Below are positions 15,608 through 26,364 of a stretch of 64,000 nucleotides of DNA, piece after piece. Position 1 is the first letter of the stretch. The number at the start of each line of letters is the position of its first letter. This DNA comes from Methanoculleus oceani (GTDB lineage: Archaea; Halobacteriota; Methanomicrobia; Methanomicrobiales; Methanoculleaceae). The stretch is taken from assembly GCF_023702065.1 (NCBI RefSeq), contig NZ_QFDM01000003.1:434001-498000 (forward strand), in the 5' to 3' direction. A program made the translations under genes and the position numbers. A model generated the notes under the pieces. That model was given only the letters and a program-made list of their open reading frames with translations. It was not told the DNA's origin and did no database searches.

Positions 15608-16615
15608 ATGCCGACCATGAACCTGAAGGGCTGGATGGAACGTGACGGGGTACTGCTCTCCCCTGCCGACGTGGAGCGGATGCTGAAAGACGGGCCGGAA
15701 GCCATTGCCCCATGCGGCGGTGAGTTCCTGCTTGTCTGGGACGACTGCATCGCCCGCGACGCCTTCGGCGTCATGCCCGGCCCGGTCCCGCCCGGGACCG
15801 TCTGTTGCGGGGGGCGGGAGGTGGCCCGGATAGCCCCCGACCCTTCACCCTGCACCCTCGAAGAGGCGATCGTCACCGCGGTCGGTCTCCGAAGCGACGA
15901 AGGCGTGGTGGCGTTCTCCGGCGGCGTGGACTCGGGCCTCATCGCCGGGCTTGCTCACCTTCCCTGCGTGACGGTGGGACTCCACGGGTCGCACGACATC
16001 GCGTGGGCGGAAAAAGCTGCCCGGATGATGGGGCTCGACCTCACGATCGTCTCCCCGGCCGAAGACGAGGTCGCGGAGGCCATCCGCCGGGTGGTCCGGG
16101 TGATCCCCGATCCGACAAACCCTGTCGAGGCATCGATCGCAACGACCCTCTCCTTTGTCGCCGCCTGGGCGGAGGAACACGGGCATACCCGGATCCTCGC
16201 CGGGCAGGGGGCGGACGAGCTCTTCGGCGGCTACGCGCGTTACCTCACCTCCCCGGACCTCGCGGCGGAACTCGAGCGGGACTTTGCAGACCTCAAACGC
16301 CAGGGGACACGGGACCAGGCGGTGGCGGCGCTTCATGGGGCATACTTCTCGACACCTTACCTCGACGCCCGGGTGGTGCGCGCCGCGCAGGCGATCCCGG
16401 CGAGAGAGAGGGTGCGCGGGGGGGTGAGAAAGCACCCCCTGCGGGTGGTCGCAGAACGTCACATTCCCGCAGAAATCGCCCGGGCCGAGAAGAAAGCAAT
16501 GCAATACGGGAGCGGGATCTGGCGGACAATACAACGGCTTGCACGTCAAAACGGTTATAAAAAGTCGGTACAAGGGTACTTAACGGAGATCAGTAGGGCG
16601 GAACATGGTAACTGA
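15608..16615 (+). CDS. Asparagine-synthase-like ATP pyrophosphatase without an active glutaminase
   Basis: 335 residues. The C-terminal part (from about 85) is an asparagine synthetase synthase domain with the PP-loop motif SGGVDS (104-109), a GQGADELFGGY segment, and a KHPLRVVAERHIPAEIARAEKKAMQYGSG-like ending. The first 80 residues look like a shrunken class II glutaminase domain (CGGEFLLVWDDC, DAFGVMPGPVP); there is no Cys at position 2. The enzyme should therefore use free ammonia, or make another amide or adenylate. It overlaps gatC by 11 bases, placing it in front of the amidotransferase that makes Gln- and Asn-tRNA. Two possible ATGs (15608, 15617); neither has a clear Shine-Dalgarno. 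Confidence 0.8.
   Translation: MPTMNLKGWMERDGVLLSPADVERMLKDGPEAIAPCGGEFLLVWDDCIARDAFGVMPGPVPPGTVCCGGREVARIAPDPSPCTLEEAIVTAVGLRSDEGVVAFSGGVDSGLIAGLAHLPCVTVGLHGSHDIAWAEKAARMMGLDLTIVSPAEDEVAEAIRRVVRVIPDPTNPVEASIATTLSFVAAWAEEHGHTRILAGQGADELFGGYARYLTSPDLAAELERDFADLKRQGTRDQAVAALHGAYFSTPYLDARVVRAAQAIPARERVRGGVRKHPLRVVAERHIPAEIARAEKKAMQYGSGIWRTIQRLARQNGYKKSVQGYLTEISRAEHGN
16553..16564 (+). promoter_or_regulatory. Possible internal promoter for gatCAB operon
   Basis: GGTTATAAAAAG inside the 3' end of the preceding gene is a good TATA match at about 48 bases before the gatC ATG, so the gatCAB-topA operon may be transcribed independently of the asparagine-synthase-like gene. Confidence 0.4.
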
Positions 16616-16874
16616 GAGCGATATAGAGCATATAGCAGAACTTGCGGATATCGGCATATCGAAAGACGAGGTGCCGGAGTTCACCACCCAGTTCAACGCA
16701 ATCCTCGACTACTTTGAGGTTCTCGACACCGTACAGGGCGAAAGCGCCCCGGCCGTCGGGATCACGAATGTCTTTAGGGACGACGAGCCCCGGCCCTGCC
16801 TCCCGCAGGAGGCGGCCCTCGCCAACGCAGGGTCGACCGAGGACGGGTTTATCAAGGCACCGAGGGTGATGTGA
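16605..16874 (+). CDS. gatC: Asp/Glu-tRNA amidotransferase subunit C
   Basis: Small bridging subunit of GatCAB, which converts mischarged Asp-tRNA(Asn) and Glu-tRNA(Gln) to the amides. 89 residues with the family pattern: helical N-terminus (DIEHIAELADIGIS), FNAILDYFEVLDTV, and the C-terminal wrapping segment VFRDDEPRPCLPQEAALANA. Starts inside the preceding gene (11-base overlap); gatA begins immediately after its stop. Confidence 0.92.
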   Translation: MVTESDIEHIAELADIGISKDEVPEFTTQFNAILDYFEVLDTVQGESAPAVGITNVFRDDEPRPCLPQEAALANAGSTEDGFIKAPRVM

Positions 16875-18176
16875 GTGGCGGGAACCCTCCAATTCTCGCC
16901 GGACGACCGGTACAACGCCTTCATCACCACCTGCCGTGAAGCGCCGTTTGGTGACGGGGCGCTCGCCGGCACCGCCGTCGCGGTCAAGGATAACATCTCG
17001 ACGGCGGGTATCCGGACAACCTGCGCATCGAGGATCCTCGAGAGCTACGTCCCGCCGTACGACGCCCACGTCGTGGGACTCCTCCGAGAGAAGGGGGCCG
17101 CGATCGTCGGCAAGACCAATATGGACGAGTTCGGCATGGGCACCACCACCGAGACGAGCGCGTTCGGCCCCACCAGGAACCCGGCGGACCCGTCAAGGGT
17201 GCCCGGCGGATCGTCCGGCGGGAGCGCCGCCGCGGTTGCCGCGGGCCTCGTCCCGATGGCGCTCGGCACCGATACCGGCGGCTCGATCCGGTGCCCCGCG
17301 GCATTCTGCGGGATCGTGGGGCTCAAACCCACCTACGGCCGGGTCTCCCGCTACGGCCTCGTTGCCTACGCAAACTCCCTCGAGCAGATCGGGCCGATGG
17401 CACGGACGGTGGAGGATGTATCGAGGCTGATGTCGGTGATCGCGAGGTACGACCCCCACGACTCGACGATGCTCGATCGGCCGTACGACCACCAGCCCTC
17501 GGCAGAGATCAAAGGGCTCCGGGTAGGGATACCGGAGGAGTACTTCGGCGAAGGCGTGGACCCCCGTGTTGCCGGGACGGTCCGGGACGCCATCGGGGTC
17601 CTCGAGGAGCTCGGGGCCGAGACCGTCCCGGTGAGCATACCGGGGATGCGGCACGCGCTCGCGGCCTACTACGTCATCTGCACGAGCGAGGCCTCCTCGA
17701 ACCTCGCGCGGTTCGACGGCGTCCGTTACGGCCCGGCGGTCGACACCAGGAAGTCATGGCACGAGGCCTACCAGGACCTGCGGCTGGAGTTGTTCGGCAC
17801 CGAGGTCCGGCGCCGGATCATGCTCGGCACCTTCGCCCTCTCGGCGGGCTACGCCGGCAGGTACTACGCGAAGGCGCAGGTGGCACGCCGCAACATCAAG
17901 GAGGACTTCGAGCGGGCGTTTTGCGACGCAGACGTCATCGCCGGCCCGACGATGCCGACGGTGGCCTTCCGCCTCGGCGAGAAGACCGACCCGCTCTCGA
18001 TGTACCTCTCGGACATCCTCACGGTGCCCGCGAACCTCGCCGGAATCCCGGCGATATCGGTCCCGTGCGGCAGGGTGGACGGCCTCCCCGTGGGCCTCCA
18101 GTTGATGGGAAGACAGTTCGAGGACGAGCGCGTCGTCGACGCTGCCTTTGCCTACGAGCAGGAGGTGAGGGCATGA
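16875..18176 (+). CDS. gatA: Asp/Glu-tRNA amidotransferase subunit A
   Basis: Glutamine amidase subunit that supplies ammonia to GatB. 433 residues with the amidase-signature catalytic triad: Lys38 in AVKDNIS, the cis-serine in the glycine/serine loop at 111-117 (GGSSGGS), and the nucleophile serine in [10 protein letters not shown]. Starts at GTG directly after the gatC stop; the last bases overlap gatB (ATGA). Confidence 0.95.
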   Translation: MAGTLQFSPDDRYNAFITTCREAPFGDGALAGTAVAVKDNISTAGIRTTCASRILESYVPPYDAHVVGLLREKGAAIVGKTNMDEFGMGTTTETSAFGPTRNPADPSRVPGGSSGGSAAAVAAGLVPMALGTDTGGSIRCPAAFCGIVGLKPTYGRVSRYGLVAYANSLEQIGPMARTVEDVSRLMSVIARYDPHDSTMLDRPYDHQPSAEIKGLRVGIPEEYFGEGVDPRVAGTVRDAIGVLEELGAETVPVSIPGMRHALAAYYVICTSEASSNLARFDGVRYGPAVDTRKSWHEAYQDLRLELFGTEVRRRIMLGTFALSAGYAGRYYAKAQVARRNIKEDFERAFCDADVIAGPTMPTVAFRLGEKTDPLSMYLSDILTVPANLAGIPAISVPCGRVDGLPVGLQLMGRQFEDERVVDAAFAYEQEVRA

Positions 18177-19588
18177 AGACGATCGTCGGGCTCGAGATCC
18201 ACGTCCAGCTCGCGACCAGAACGAAGCTCTTCTGCGGATGCTCGACGGACTACCGCGACGACGAGCCCAACACCCACTGCTGTCCGGTCTGTCTCGGCCT
18301 GCCCGGAGCGCTCCCGCGCCTGAACAGAAAGGCAGTCGAGTACGGCCTTAAGGTGGCAAAAGCCCTCGATATGAGGGTCCCGGAAGAGTCGGAGTTCGCC
18401 CGGAAGAACTACTTCTACCCCGACCTCCCGAAGGCCTACCAGATCACCCAGTACGACAAACCGCTCGCGGTCGAGGGGACGGTCGAGATCGAGGACGACG
18501 AAGGGCACGAAAAGATCGTCCGGATCACCCGGGTGCACCTCGAAGAGGACCCGGGAAGGCTCGTCCACGTCGCGGGCGCCTCGAAGTACTCGCTCGTCGA
18601 CTATAACCGGTCGGGGATACCCCTCCTTGAGATCGTCACCGAACCGGATATGCGGTCTCCGCAGGAGGCCCGCCGGTTCCTCAACAAGCTCCGGACGATC
18701 CTCGAGTACCTCGGGGTCTTCGACGGCGACCGGGAGGGCTCCCTCCGCGTGGACGCAAACATATCGCTCGAGGGCTCCGAGCGGGTCGAGGTCAAGAACA
18801 TCTCCTCCTACAAGGGCGTCGAGAAAGCCCTCACCTTCGAGGTGACCCGGCAGAAGAACCTGCTCCGGCGCGGGCAGACGGTGACGAGAGAGACCCGACA
18901 CTTCATGGAAGGACGGGGTATCACCACCTCCGCCCGGGGCAAGGAGGAGGAGCACGACTACCGCTACTTCCCGGAGCCCGATCTGCGGCCGCTCCGGGTC
19001 GCGGACCGGGTGGCGGAGATCGACCTCCCCGAACTGCCCGTCGCCCGGAAGAACCGGTTCATGGCGCAGTACGGTATATCGCTCAACCACGCCCGGACCC
19101 TGACCGGCGACCCGAAACTCGCCGACTTCTTTGAGGCGGTCGCCGGCGTCGACCCGGTTCTCGCCGCCACCTGGGTGGCCGATACCCTGCTCGGGGAACT
19201 CAACTACCGCGACATGAGCATCGCCGCCGTCCCGGCCGACCGCATCGCGGAACTCCTCGACCTCCTCAAGTCCGAGACCATCACCGACAAAGCCGGCGTC
19301 CAGGTGCTCAGAGAGATGCTCGATGCTTGCGCCGCCGGCAAGCCCTGCGAACCTCCCGCCGTGATCGTGGAACGCGAGGGGCTCGCCAGGGCCACGGGTG
19401 GCGAGTTCACCCCGATCGTGCAGGCGGTGATCGCCGCGAACCCGCAGGCGGTGGAGGATTACCGGACCGGTAAGAAAGGAGCCCTGAACTTCCTCGTGGG
19501 GCAGGTGATGAAGGAGACCCGCGGCAGGGCGGACCCGCGGGAGCTCGGGCGAATCGTATCCGAGTGTCTCGATACAGGGGGGGTGTAA
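18173..19588 (+). CDS. gatB: Asp/Glu-tRNA amidotransferase subunit B
   Basis: Kinase/transamidase subunit of GatCAB; 471 residues. The N-terminus [12 protein letters not shown] and the zinc-binding cysteines (LFCGCS ... [11 protein letters not shown]) mark the cradle domain; the C-terminal helical and tail domains ([35 protein letters not shown]) bind tRNA. ATG chosen at 18173, overlapping gatA by 4 bases. A long open frame upstream of it is only the gatA shadow. Confidence 0.95.
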   Translation: MKTIVGLEIHVQLATRTKLFCGCSTDYRDDEPNTHCCPVCLGLPGALPRLNRKAVEYGLKVAKALDMRVPEESEFARKNYFYPDLPKAYQITQYDKPLAVEGTVEIEDDEGHEKIVRITRVHLEEDPGRLVHVAGASKYSLVDYNRSGIPLLEIVTEPDMRSPQEARRFLNKLRTILEYLGVFDGDREGSLRVDANISLEGSERVEVKNISSYKGVEKALTFEVTRQKNLLRRGQTVTRETRHFMEGRGITTSARGKEEEHDYRYFPEPDLRPLRVADRVAEIDLPELPVARKNRFMAQYGISLNHARTLTGDPKLADFFEAVAGVDPVLAATWVADTLLGELNYRDMSIAAVPADRIAELLDLLKSETITDKAGVQVLREMLDACAAGKPCEPPAVIVEREGLARATGGEFTPIVQAVIAANPQAVEDYRTGKKGALNFLVGQVMKETRGRADPRELGRIVSECLDTGGV

Positions 19589-19594
19589 CCCGCA

Positions 19595-22390
19595 GTGCAT
19601 CTGATCATCGCAGAGAAGAACATATCGGCAAACCGGATCGCGCAGCTCCTCGCCGGCAACGAGAAGGTGAGGGCGACAAAGGATGGGAGCGTGTCCACCT
19701 ACTCTTTCGATACGAAGACGGTGGTGGGCCTCAAGGGGCACGTGGTGGAGGTGGACTTCGAGCCCGGCTACACGAACTGGCGAAGCGAGGTCCACACCCC
19801 GAGAAGCCTCATCGATGCGGGGACCATCAAGAAGCCGACCGAGAAGAAGATTGTCAATATCATACAGAAACTTTCAAAAAAGGCGGACCTCGTCACCATC
19901 GCCACAGATTACGATACCGAAGGGGAGTTGATCGGGAAGGAGGCCTACGAACTCGTCCGTGCGGTGAATCCCGGGGTTAAGATCAACCGGGCCCGGTTCT
20001 CCGCGATAACCCCCGCGGAGATCCGGTCCGCGTTTGCAAACCTGACCGATCTCGACTTCGCGCTCGCGGCTGCCGGCGAGACCCGCCAAGCGGTCGACCT
20101 GATGTGGGGGGCGGCGCTGACCCGGTTCATCAGCCTCGCTGCCCGGCGGGGCGGCACGAACATCCTCTCCGTTGGCCGGGTCCAGAGTCCGACGCTTGCG
20201 ATGATCGTCGACCGTGAACGCGAGATCGAGAACTTCGTTCCCCAGACCTACTGGATGCTCTCGCTTGCGACCGAGAAGGACGGAGTGCCGGTGGAGGCGC
20301 GGCATACCGCCGGGCGGTTCACCGACCACGAAGCGGCCCTCGCCGCGGAAGCGGGGACCAGAGAGCCGCTCGTGGTCACGGACGTGAAAGAGGGGCAGAA
20401 GAACGACCGGGCGCCGGCGCCGTTCGACACCACGACCTTCATCGTCGCGGCGAGCCGCCTGGGCCTCTCGGCGGCGAACGCGATGCGGATAGCCGAAGAC
20501 CTCTACATGAACGGGTACATCTCCTACCCGAGGACAGACAACACGGTCTACCCGAAGTCGCTGAACCTGAACGGGATCCTCGAGACGCTCAAAGGAGGGG
20601 CGTTCGATAAGGACGTCGCCTGGGTGCAGCAGCACAGACGAGAGGTCCCGACCAGGGGCAAGAAGGAGAGCACCGATCACCCGCCGATCCACCCCGCGGG
20701 GGCAGCGAGTCGCGAGGCCCTCGGACAGGACCGGTGGAAGGTCTACGAGCTCATTGTCCGGCGATTCCTTGCGACCCTCTCCCCCGACGCGACGTGGGCG
20801 ACCACCAAGTGCATCTTCGACGCGTCCGGCGAACCCTATACGGCCACGGGCGGCAGGCTCCTCTCCACCGGATGGCGCCGGGTCTACCCCTACTCGGAGG
20901 CGAAGGAGAATATCCTCCCGGTCTTCGCCAAGGGCGACCGCCTGCCGATCAAGAACGTGAACCTCGAAGAGAAGCAGACGCAGCCCCCGGCACGCTACTC
21001 CCAGAGCCGGCTCATCCAGGTGATGGAGGAGCTCGGCCTCGGCACGAAGAGCACCCGGCACGAGGTGATAGGGAAGCTCGTCTCCCGCCGCTACGTGGAG
21101 GGGAACCCGCTCCGCCCGACGCTCGTCGGGAGAGCCGTCACGGACGCGCTCGACAACCACGCGGAGACGATCACCGAGCCCGAGATGACCCGGACGCTTG
21201 AGGAGCACATGGAGCTCATCAAGCAGAGCCGACGCTCCCGCGACGACGTCGTCACCGAGTCCCGCGAGATGCTTCATAGGGTCTTTGACAAACTCGAAGC
21301 GCACGAGAAGGAGATCGGCGAGGAGATCATGGAGCAGACCGCCGAGGAGCACACCGTCGGCCCCTGCCCCGTCTGCGGCCACGATCTCCGGATCCGGCAC
21401 ATCGGCGTCTCCCAGTTCATCGGGTGTACCGGGTACCCGGAGTGCCGGTTCAACATCAGCCTGCCCGGCAGCACCTGGGGACGGGCGATCCGGGTCGAGG
21501 AGACCTGCGAGAAGCACAACCTCTCCCACGTCCGCCTGATCCGGAAGGGCTCTCGCCCGTGGGACATAGGCTGCCCGCTCTGCAGCCACATCGCCTCGAA
21601 CGTCGAGGCGCTCCGGATGATGCCCTCGATGACCGACGACCTCATACAGCGCCTCCACGCGCACCATATCTACACGGTCTCCGAGATTGCAGGCATGCAG
21701 CCCGAGGAGCTCGCGAAGGCCGTCGGCGTCGACGCCGGGAAGGCCGGGCAGCTTGCCGGGGAGGCGGAGGATGCGCTCGAGGTCCTCCGCCGCCGTTCGG
21801 AACTCAGGAAGTTCGTCCGGAAGATCGTTCCCCCGAGGAAAGGCCGGAGTCACGCGAAGATCATCAGGAGTCTCCTCGAGCAGGGGATCGGGGATATCCA
21901 TGCGCTCTCGCTGGCCGAGCCTGCGGCGCTCAAGAAAGCGGGCATCCCGGAGGCTGCCGGAACGGAACTCCTTGGGGCAGCCCGCGGGCTCTGCAACGAG
22001 CGCGCCCTCCGGGAGGCCGGGGTTCCCGCGGTCAGCCTGAAGAAGTACCAGGCCGGAGGCGTCGCAACCCCCGACGACTTCTGTTACCTCCCCATCCCCT
22101 ACCTCTCAAGCAAAACCGGCATTAATCCGGAAACCGTACATAAACATGTGGACATGGTCTGCAGGCATCTCGGGCGCCCCACCCCGGCGAAAGTCTCCAG
22201 GGCGATGCTTGAGCGCGGGCAAAAGGAACTCCTGGAGATCCCCGGCATCGGCGAGGTGACCGTGGAGAGGCTCTACCTTGCAGGTATCTACGACGCTGCC
22301 ACGCTTCGTGAAGCCGATCCGGAAGAGGTCTCCTCCATCACCGGCATCCCGAAGGCCAGGCTCCACGACTACATCGGCCATCTGAAGTGA
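19595..22390 (+). CDS. topA: Archaeal DNA topoisomerase I (type IA)
   Basis: Relaxes negative supercoils by cutting one strand. 931 residues: N-terminal TOPRIM domain (HLIIAEKNISANRIAQLL; acidic triad region TDYDTEGE), the gated core with the catalytic tyrosine at about 311 in YISYPRTDNT, and a C-terminal extension with a zinc ribbon (GPCPVCGHDLR ... GCTGYPECRF). A second cysteine pair follows (GCPLCSH), then several helix-hairpin-helix segments (LLEIPGIGEVTVERL; ISSITGIPKARL-type). Longer than minimal archaeal TopA because of these repeats. GTG start 6 bases after gatB; same operon. Confidence 0.94.
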   Translation: MHLIIAEKNISANRIAQLLAGNEKVRATKDGSVSTYSFDTKTVVGLKGHVVEVDFEPGYTNWRSEVHTPRSLIDAGTIKKPTEKKIVNIIQKLSKKADLVTIATDYDTEGELIGKEAYELVRAVNPGVKINRARFSAITPAEIRSAFANLTDLDFALAAAGETRQAVDLMWGAALTRFISLAARRGGTNILSVGRVQSPTLAMIVDREREIENFVPQTYWMLSLATEKDGVPVEARHTAGRFTDHEAALAAEAGTREPLVVTDVKEGQKNDRAPAPFDTTTFIVAASRLGLSAANAMRIAEDLYMNGYISYPRTDNTVYPKSLNLNGILETLKGGAFDKDVAWVQQHRREVPTRGKKESTDHPPIHPAGAASREALGQDRWKVYELIVRRFLATLSPDATWATTKCIFDASGEPYTATGGRLLSTGWRRVYPYSEAKENILPVFAKGDRLPIKNVNLEEKQTQPPARYSQSRLIQVMEELGLGTKSTRHEVIGKLVSRRYVEGNPLRPTLVGRAVTDALDNHAETITEPEMTRTLEEHMELIKQSRRSRDDVVTESREMLHRVFDKLEAHEKEIGEEIMEQTAEEHTVGPCPVCGHDLRIRHIGVSQFIGCTGYPECRFNISLPGSTWGRAIRVEETCEKHNLSHVRLIRKGSRPWDIGCPLCSHIASNVEALRMMPSMTDDLIQRLHAHHIYTVSEIAGMQPEELAKAVGVDAGKAGQLAGEAEDALEVLRRRSELRKFVRKIVPPRKGRSHAKIIRSLLEQGIGDIHALSLAEPAALKKAGIPEAAGTELLGAARGLCNERALREAGVPAVSLKKYQAGGVATPDDFCYLPIPYLSSKTGINPETVHKHVDMVCRHLGRPTPAKVSRAMLERGQKELLEIPGIGEVTVERLYLAGIYDAATLREADPEEVSSITGIPKARLHDYIGHLK

Positions 22391-22394
22391 CACC

Positions 22395-23087
22395 ATGCAC
22401 GCGAACTGGAAGACCTGGGCACACGTAACGAAACTGGACCCCGATAAACACCTTCCGCAGGAAGCCGTCGAGGAGATCGTGACAAGCGGGACCGACGCCC
22501 TGATGCTCTCGGGCACCCTGAACGTGACGCGGGAGAACCTCCACGAACTCCTGGAGCTGGTCTCTGCCTACGGGCTGCCGCTGGTTGTGGAACCGGCGAG
22601 CCCCGACTGCGCCATATTCGACGGGGCGGTCGACCACCTCTTCGTGCCGAGCGTGATGAACACAAACGACGTCCGCTGGATTGTCGGGAAGCATTACGCC
22701 TGGCTCCGCCACGCGAGCAGCATCGACTGGGAGATGGTGGTACCCGAGGCCTACATCGTCCTCAACCCGAATTCGGCCGTTGGGCGGGTGACGGGCGCGG
22801 ACTGCACCCTCTCGGGAGAGGACGTGGCCGCGTTCGTGGAGGTGGCGGACCGTTACTTCCGGTTCCCGATCGTCTACATCGAGTATAGCGGGACTTACGG
22901 AGACCCCGGCATCGTGCAGGCGGCGTCCGAAGCGGTCGAGAACGCCACCCTCTATTACGGCGGCGGGATCCGCTCGGCGGAGCAGGCGGCGGAGATGGGC
23001 CGCATCGCCGACACGATCGTCGTAGGGAACGCGGTCTACGAGGAAGGGATCGATGTGCTCCGGGCGACGGTCCGGGCGGTACAGTGA
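22395..23087 (+). CDS. Geranylgeranylglyceryl phosphate synthase
   Basis: Makes the first ether bond of archaeal membrane lipids from glycerol-1-phosphate and geranylgeranyl diphosphate. A 230-residue TIM barrel with N-terminal WKTWAHVTKLDPDK, phosphate-binding IEYSGTYGDP and YYGGGIRS, and C-terminal TIVVGNAVYE, all typical of the PcrB/GGGPS family. Located 4 bases after topA in the same operon. A core archaeal lipid gene. Confidence 0.93.
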   Translation: MHANWKTWAHVTKLDPDKHLPQEAVEEIVTSGTDALMLSGTLNVTRENLHELLELVSAYGLPLVVEPASPDCAIFDGAVDHLFVPSVMNTNDVRWIVGKHYAWLRHASSIDWEMVVPEAYIVLNPNSAVGRVTGADCTLSGEDVAAFVEVADRYFRFPIVYIEYSGTYGDPGIVQAASEAVENATLYYGGGIRSAEQAAEMGRIADTIVVGNAVYEEGIDVLRATVRAVQ

Positions 23088-23090
23088 GGC

Positions 23091-23789
23091 ATGCCTGAGA
23101 TTTCAATCGTCCTGATCGAACCTCTCTACGAGGGGAACGTCGGGTTTACCGCCCGGGTGATGAAGAACTTCGGGTTCACCCGGCTCGTACTGGTCAATCC
23201 CTGCGCGCTCGGCGACGACGCCGTCATGCGCGCCTCCCACGCCCGCGACGTCCTCGATAACGCCCGCCGGATGACGGTCGAAGAGGTCTATCGGGAGTTC
23301 GACTTCGTCGTCGCGACGACCGGCGAGGTGAGCAAGTCGGTCTGCACCCCGATGCGGATGCCCTACTACGCACCGGCGGAGGTCCGGGAGACTGTCGGCG
23401 AGATCGACGGGACGGTCGCGGTCCTCTTCGGGCGGGAGAACTGGGGGCTCGCAAACACCGAACTTAAGCGGGCGAACCTCATCTGCACCATCCCGACCTC
23501 GGAGATCTACCCTATCCTGAACCTCTCCCACGCGGTGGGCATCCTCTGCTACGAACTTGCGAACCTGCCGCGCGGAACCTACCCGCTCGCGAGCCCCGTC
23601 GAGATGGATTCGCTCTACCGGCACATCGACGCGTTTCTGGATCGGATCGACCACCCGGACTTCAAGCGGGAGAACACGATGACCCTGATCCGCCGGGTGC
23701 TCGGCCGGACGAAACTGACCATCCGCGAGGCAAGTACGCTTCACGGGCTGATGCGCCGGACCGAGTGGCACCTCGAAAACAAAGAATAG
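23091..23789 (+). CDS. SPOUT-class RNA 2'-O-methyltransferase (TrmJ-like)
   Basis: Knotted (SPOUT) methyltransferase of the TrmH/TrmJ group; 232 residues. Motif I region: [20 protein letters not shown] with the asparagine and arginine of the family; motif [16 protein letters not shown]; motif [21 protein letters not shown]. The C-terminal helical part ([44 protein letters not shown]) matches archaeal TrmJ, which methylates C32 of tRNA. Three bases after the lipid synthase gene; same operon. Confidence 0.85.
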   Translation: MPEISIVLIEPLYEGNVGFTARVMKNFGFTRLVLVNPCALGDDAVMRASHARDVLDNARRMTVEEVYREFDFVVATTGEVSKSVCTPMRMPYYAPAEVRETVGEIDGTVAVLFGRENWGLANTELKRANLICTIPTSEIYPILNLSHAVGILCYELANLPRGTYPLASPVEMDSLYRHIDAFLDRIDHPDFKRENTMTLIRRVLGRTKLTIREASTLHGLMRRTEWHLENKE

Positions 23790-23811
23790 TTTGCAGGAGA
23801 GATATAGGAGA

Positions 23812-24369
23812 ATGATTCTTGTCGACTGGCAGATAGAAGACCGCATCAGACGCGGGCACATCAAGGTTGACCCCTTCGAGCCCGGCCTGATCCAGCCCAA
23901 CTCCCTGGATATCAGGCTCGGTTCCCACTTCGTCTGGTACGTTCCGGGAGATACCGTGATCGATCCTTTCGAGAAGGAGACCGTCTGCTTGAACACGGAG
24001 GAGACGGTGGCCGACTCGATCGTTCTTGCTCCCGGGCAGTTCCTCCTTGCCGAGACCCTGGAATCGATCGAGCTTCCCGACGACATCGTCGCAAGCATCG
24101 AGGGGAAGAGCAGCATCGCGCGTCTCGGGGTCGAACTCCACCAGACGGGAGGCTGGATCGATGCGGGATTCAGGGGGACGATCACGCTCGAGATGTGCAA
24201 CGTGAACTCCCGGCCGGTCCGGGTCTACGCGGGGATGCCGATCGGGCAGCTGGTCTTCTACCGCACGGATCGCGCCGCGCGCCCGTACAACATGAAGTGC
24301 GACGCAAAGTACATGGACCAGCGGCAGGCGACCCTCTCCCGCTACCCCGATAATGCGCGCCGCGCGTGA
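23812..24369 (+). CDS. dcd: dCTP deaminase (possibly dUMP-forming)
   Basis: Deaminates dCTP, giving dUTP or, in bifunctional archaeal types, dUMP for thymidylate synthesis. 185 residues of the trimeric dUTPase fold: [10 protein letters not shown], the nucleotide-binding [15 protein letters not shown] and the catalytic-strand [16 protein letters not shown], then a C-terminal lid with Y and R residues. The ATG at 23812 has AGGAG directly upstream; in-frame codons before it are not conserved. Last gene of the operon. Mono- or bifunctional cannot be decided from the sequence. Confidence 0.9.
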   Translation: MILVDWQIEDRIRRGHIKVDPFEPGLIQPNSLDIRLGSHFVWYVPGDTVIDPFEKETVCLNTEETVADSIVLAPGQFLLAETLESIELPDDIVASIEGKSSIARLGVELHQTGGWIDAGFRGTITLEMCNVNSRPVRVYAGMPIGQLVFYRTDRAARPYNMKCDAKYMDQRQATLSRYPDNARRA

Positions 24370-24400
24370 TGCGGGCCGCCGGCAATCCGGCAAATCTCGC

Positions 24401-24440
24401 GCACCCCACCGTCCGACGGTGAGGGAGGCGGGCGGGGTGC
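24401..24440 (+). terminator. Hairpin after dcd
   Basis: Inner stem CACCGTC/GACGGTG (24407-24421) is nested in an outer pairing GCACCCC (24401-24407) with GGGGTGC (24434-24440). Located 30 bases after the dcd stop and before the thrS promoter; a plausible transcription or mRNA-3'-end signal, although there is no T tract. Confidence 0.35.
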
Positions 24441-24470
24441 CATCTGCTCCCGCCCGTAGAGCGTTATGCA

Positions 24471-24477
24471 CTATATA
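24471..24477 (+). promoter_or_regulatory. TATA box of thrS
   Basis: CTATATA, about 47 bases before the thrS ATG, giving a leader of about 15-20 bases with GGGGA as ribosome binding site. Confidence 0.5.
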
Positions 24478-24517
24478 GCAGGAAAACAGATATTGAACGA
24501 TTCAACTGGGGATACCA

Positions 24518-26353
24518 ATGCGACTTCTTCTGATCCACTCTGATCATATCGAATACGAGACCCGGAAGAAGACGAAGGTCGCCGAAGAGGATGCCGTCCC
24601 AAAGGACGCCCTCGATGAGGCGCTCGCCGTCTTCTGCGCGGTTGAGTCCGTCGACGAGGAGAACATCGAGGACGCCGTCAGGCAGGCGGTGGACGAGATC
24701 GTCACCACCGCCCGGCAGCTCGGCACTACCAATATCATGATTTACCCCTACGCCCACCTCTCCTCCGACCTTGCATCGCCGGAAGCGGCTGTGAGCGCTC
24801 TTAAGGGCATCGAGGAGGGGCTCGTCGGGAAGGACGGCTTTGTCGTGAAACGGGCGCCGTTCGGCTGGTACAAGGCCTTCTCGCTCTCCTGCAAGGGTCA
24901 CCCGCTTTCGGAACTCTCCCGGACGATCGTCCCGGGCGAAGGAGCGGCCGCCGAAAAGAAGGAGATCCTGCACGAGTTCTTCGTCTTCACCCCCAACGGG
25001 GAGCGGAGAGACGCGGCCGACTACGCGAAGGAGAACACCCCCTTCGCTTCCCTGGTCCGGAAGGAACTCGGGTATCCGGGGCCTGACGGGGTCGAGCCGG
25101 TTCACGTCGACCTGATGCGTGCGAAGGAACTCGTGGAGTACGAGCCGCGCTCGGACGTCGGGCACCACCGCTGGATGCCCCGGGGCAAGCTGATCCGGGA
25201 CCTTCTTTCCGATTACGTCCTCGCACGGGTGCTCGATTACGGCGGGATGCCGGTGGAGACCCCGGTGATGTACGATCTCGGCGATAAGGCGATCGCGGAG
25301 CACGCCGCCAAGTTCGGGGAACGGCAGTACCGGTTCAAGAGCGGCAACCGCGACATGATGCTCCGGTTCGCGGCGTGTTTCGGGATGTTCTCGATCATGC
25401 ACGACATGCACATCTCTCCAAACACCCTTCCGATGAAACTCTACGAACTCTCGACCTACTCGTTCCGGCACGAGCAGAAGGGCGAGGTGATCGGGCTGAA
25501 GCGCCTCCGCGCCTTCACGATGCCCGATATGCACACCCTCTGCCGGGACGTGGACGGCGCGCTGAAGGCCTTTGAGGAGCAGCTCGTGATAGGCTGGAAG
25601 AGCGGCGAAGACCTCGAAACCCCGCTCGTGGGAGTCTTCCGGTGCACCCGGGACTTCTTCGACCAGTACGAACTCTGGGTGAAGGAGATCGTCGCGAAGT
25701 CGGGCGTGCCGATGCTGATCGAGGTCCTCTCGGAGCGGGTCCACTACTGGATCGCAAAGGTCGACCTCGCGGCGATCGACGCACAGGGCAGGCCGATCGA
25801 GAACCCGACGGTCCAGATCGACGTCGAGAGCGCGGACCGGTTCGATATCAAGTATTACGCCCCGGACGGGACGGAGGTTCACCCCCCGATCCTCCACTGC
25901 TCGCCGACGGGCTCGATCGAGCGGGTGATCTGCGCGATGCTCGAGAGCACCGCTGCACAGGAAGTCCCCTCGTTCCCGACCTGGCTCGCCCCGACCCAGG
26001 TCAGGCTGGTGCCGGTGGCGGAGCGGCACGTCTGCTTTGCCGAGGAGATCGGCACCCGGCTGAACGCAGCCGGCATCCGGGCAGACGTCGACGACCGGGA
26101 CGAGAGCGTGAACAAGAAGATCCGCGAGGCCGGGATGGACTGGGTGCCCTACGTCGCGGTGATCGGCGACCAGGAAGCCGAGACCGGCCGGCTCATGGTC
26201 ACCATCCGGAAGCTCTCGGAGAAGAAGAAGCCCTACAAGGAGACGATGAGCGAGACCGAGCTCATCCAGGCGGTCAAGCTCGAGACCGCCGGAAAGCCCT
26301 TCCGGCCGCTTTACACCCCGAAGGCCCTCTCCAGGAAGCCCCGGTTTATTTAA
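24518..26353 (+). CDS. thrS: Threonyl-tRNA synthetase, archaeal type
   Basis: Charges tRNA(Thr). 611 residues. The N-terminal 145 residues ([50 protein letters not shown]) form the archaeal editing domain, related to D-aminoacyl-tRNA deacylase, which removes mischarged serine. The class II catalytic core follows with motif 2 ([21 protein letters not shown]-like region, cysteine zinc ligand) and motif 3, then the anticodon-binding domain ([20 protein letters not shown] ... [23 protein letters not shown]). Single gene, followed by a T tract. Confidence 0.95.
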   Translation: MRLLLIHSDHIEYETRKKTKVAEEDAVPKDALDEALAVFCAVESVDEENIEDAVRQAVDEIVTTARQLGTTNIMIYPYAHLSSDLASPEAAVSALKGIEEGLVGKDGFVVKRAPFGWYKAFSLSCKGHPLSELSRTIVPGEGAAAEKKEILHEFFVFTPNGERRDAADYAKENTPFASLVRKELGYPGPDGVEPVHVDLMRAKELVEYEPRSDVGHHRWMPRGKLIRDLLSDYVLARVLDYGGMPVETPVMYDLGDKAIAEHAAKFGERQYRFKSGNRDMMLRFAACFGMFSIMHDMHISPNTLPMKLYELSTYSFRHEQKGEVIGLKRLRAFTMPDMHTLCRDVDGALKAFEEQLVIGWKSGEDLETPLVGVFRCTRDFFDQYELWVKEIVAKSGVPMLIEVLSERVHYWIAKVDLAAIDAQGRPIENPTVQIDVESADRFDIKYYAPDGTEVHPPILHCSPTGSIERVICAMLESTAAQEVPSFPTWLAPTQVRLVPVAERHVCFAEEIGTRLNAAGIRADVDDRDESVNKKIREAGMDWVPYVAVIGDQEAETGRLMVTIRKLSEKKKPYKETMSETELIQAVKLETAGKPFRPLYTPKALSRKPRFI

Positions 26354-26357
26354 TCTC

Positions 26358-26364
26358 TTTTTTT
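26358..26364 (+). terminator. T-tract terminator of thrS
   Basis: TCTCTTTTTTTGC: seven T five bases after the thrS stop codon; typical archaeal intrinsic termination signal. Confidence 0.5.

Noticed and set aside
19874-21901. 675-codon minus-strand open frame across topA
   Set aside because: Antisense shadow of the topoisomerase gene.
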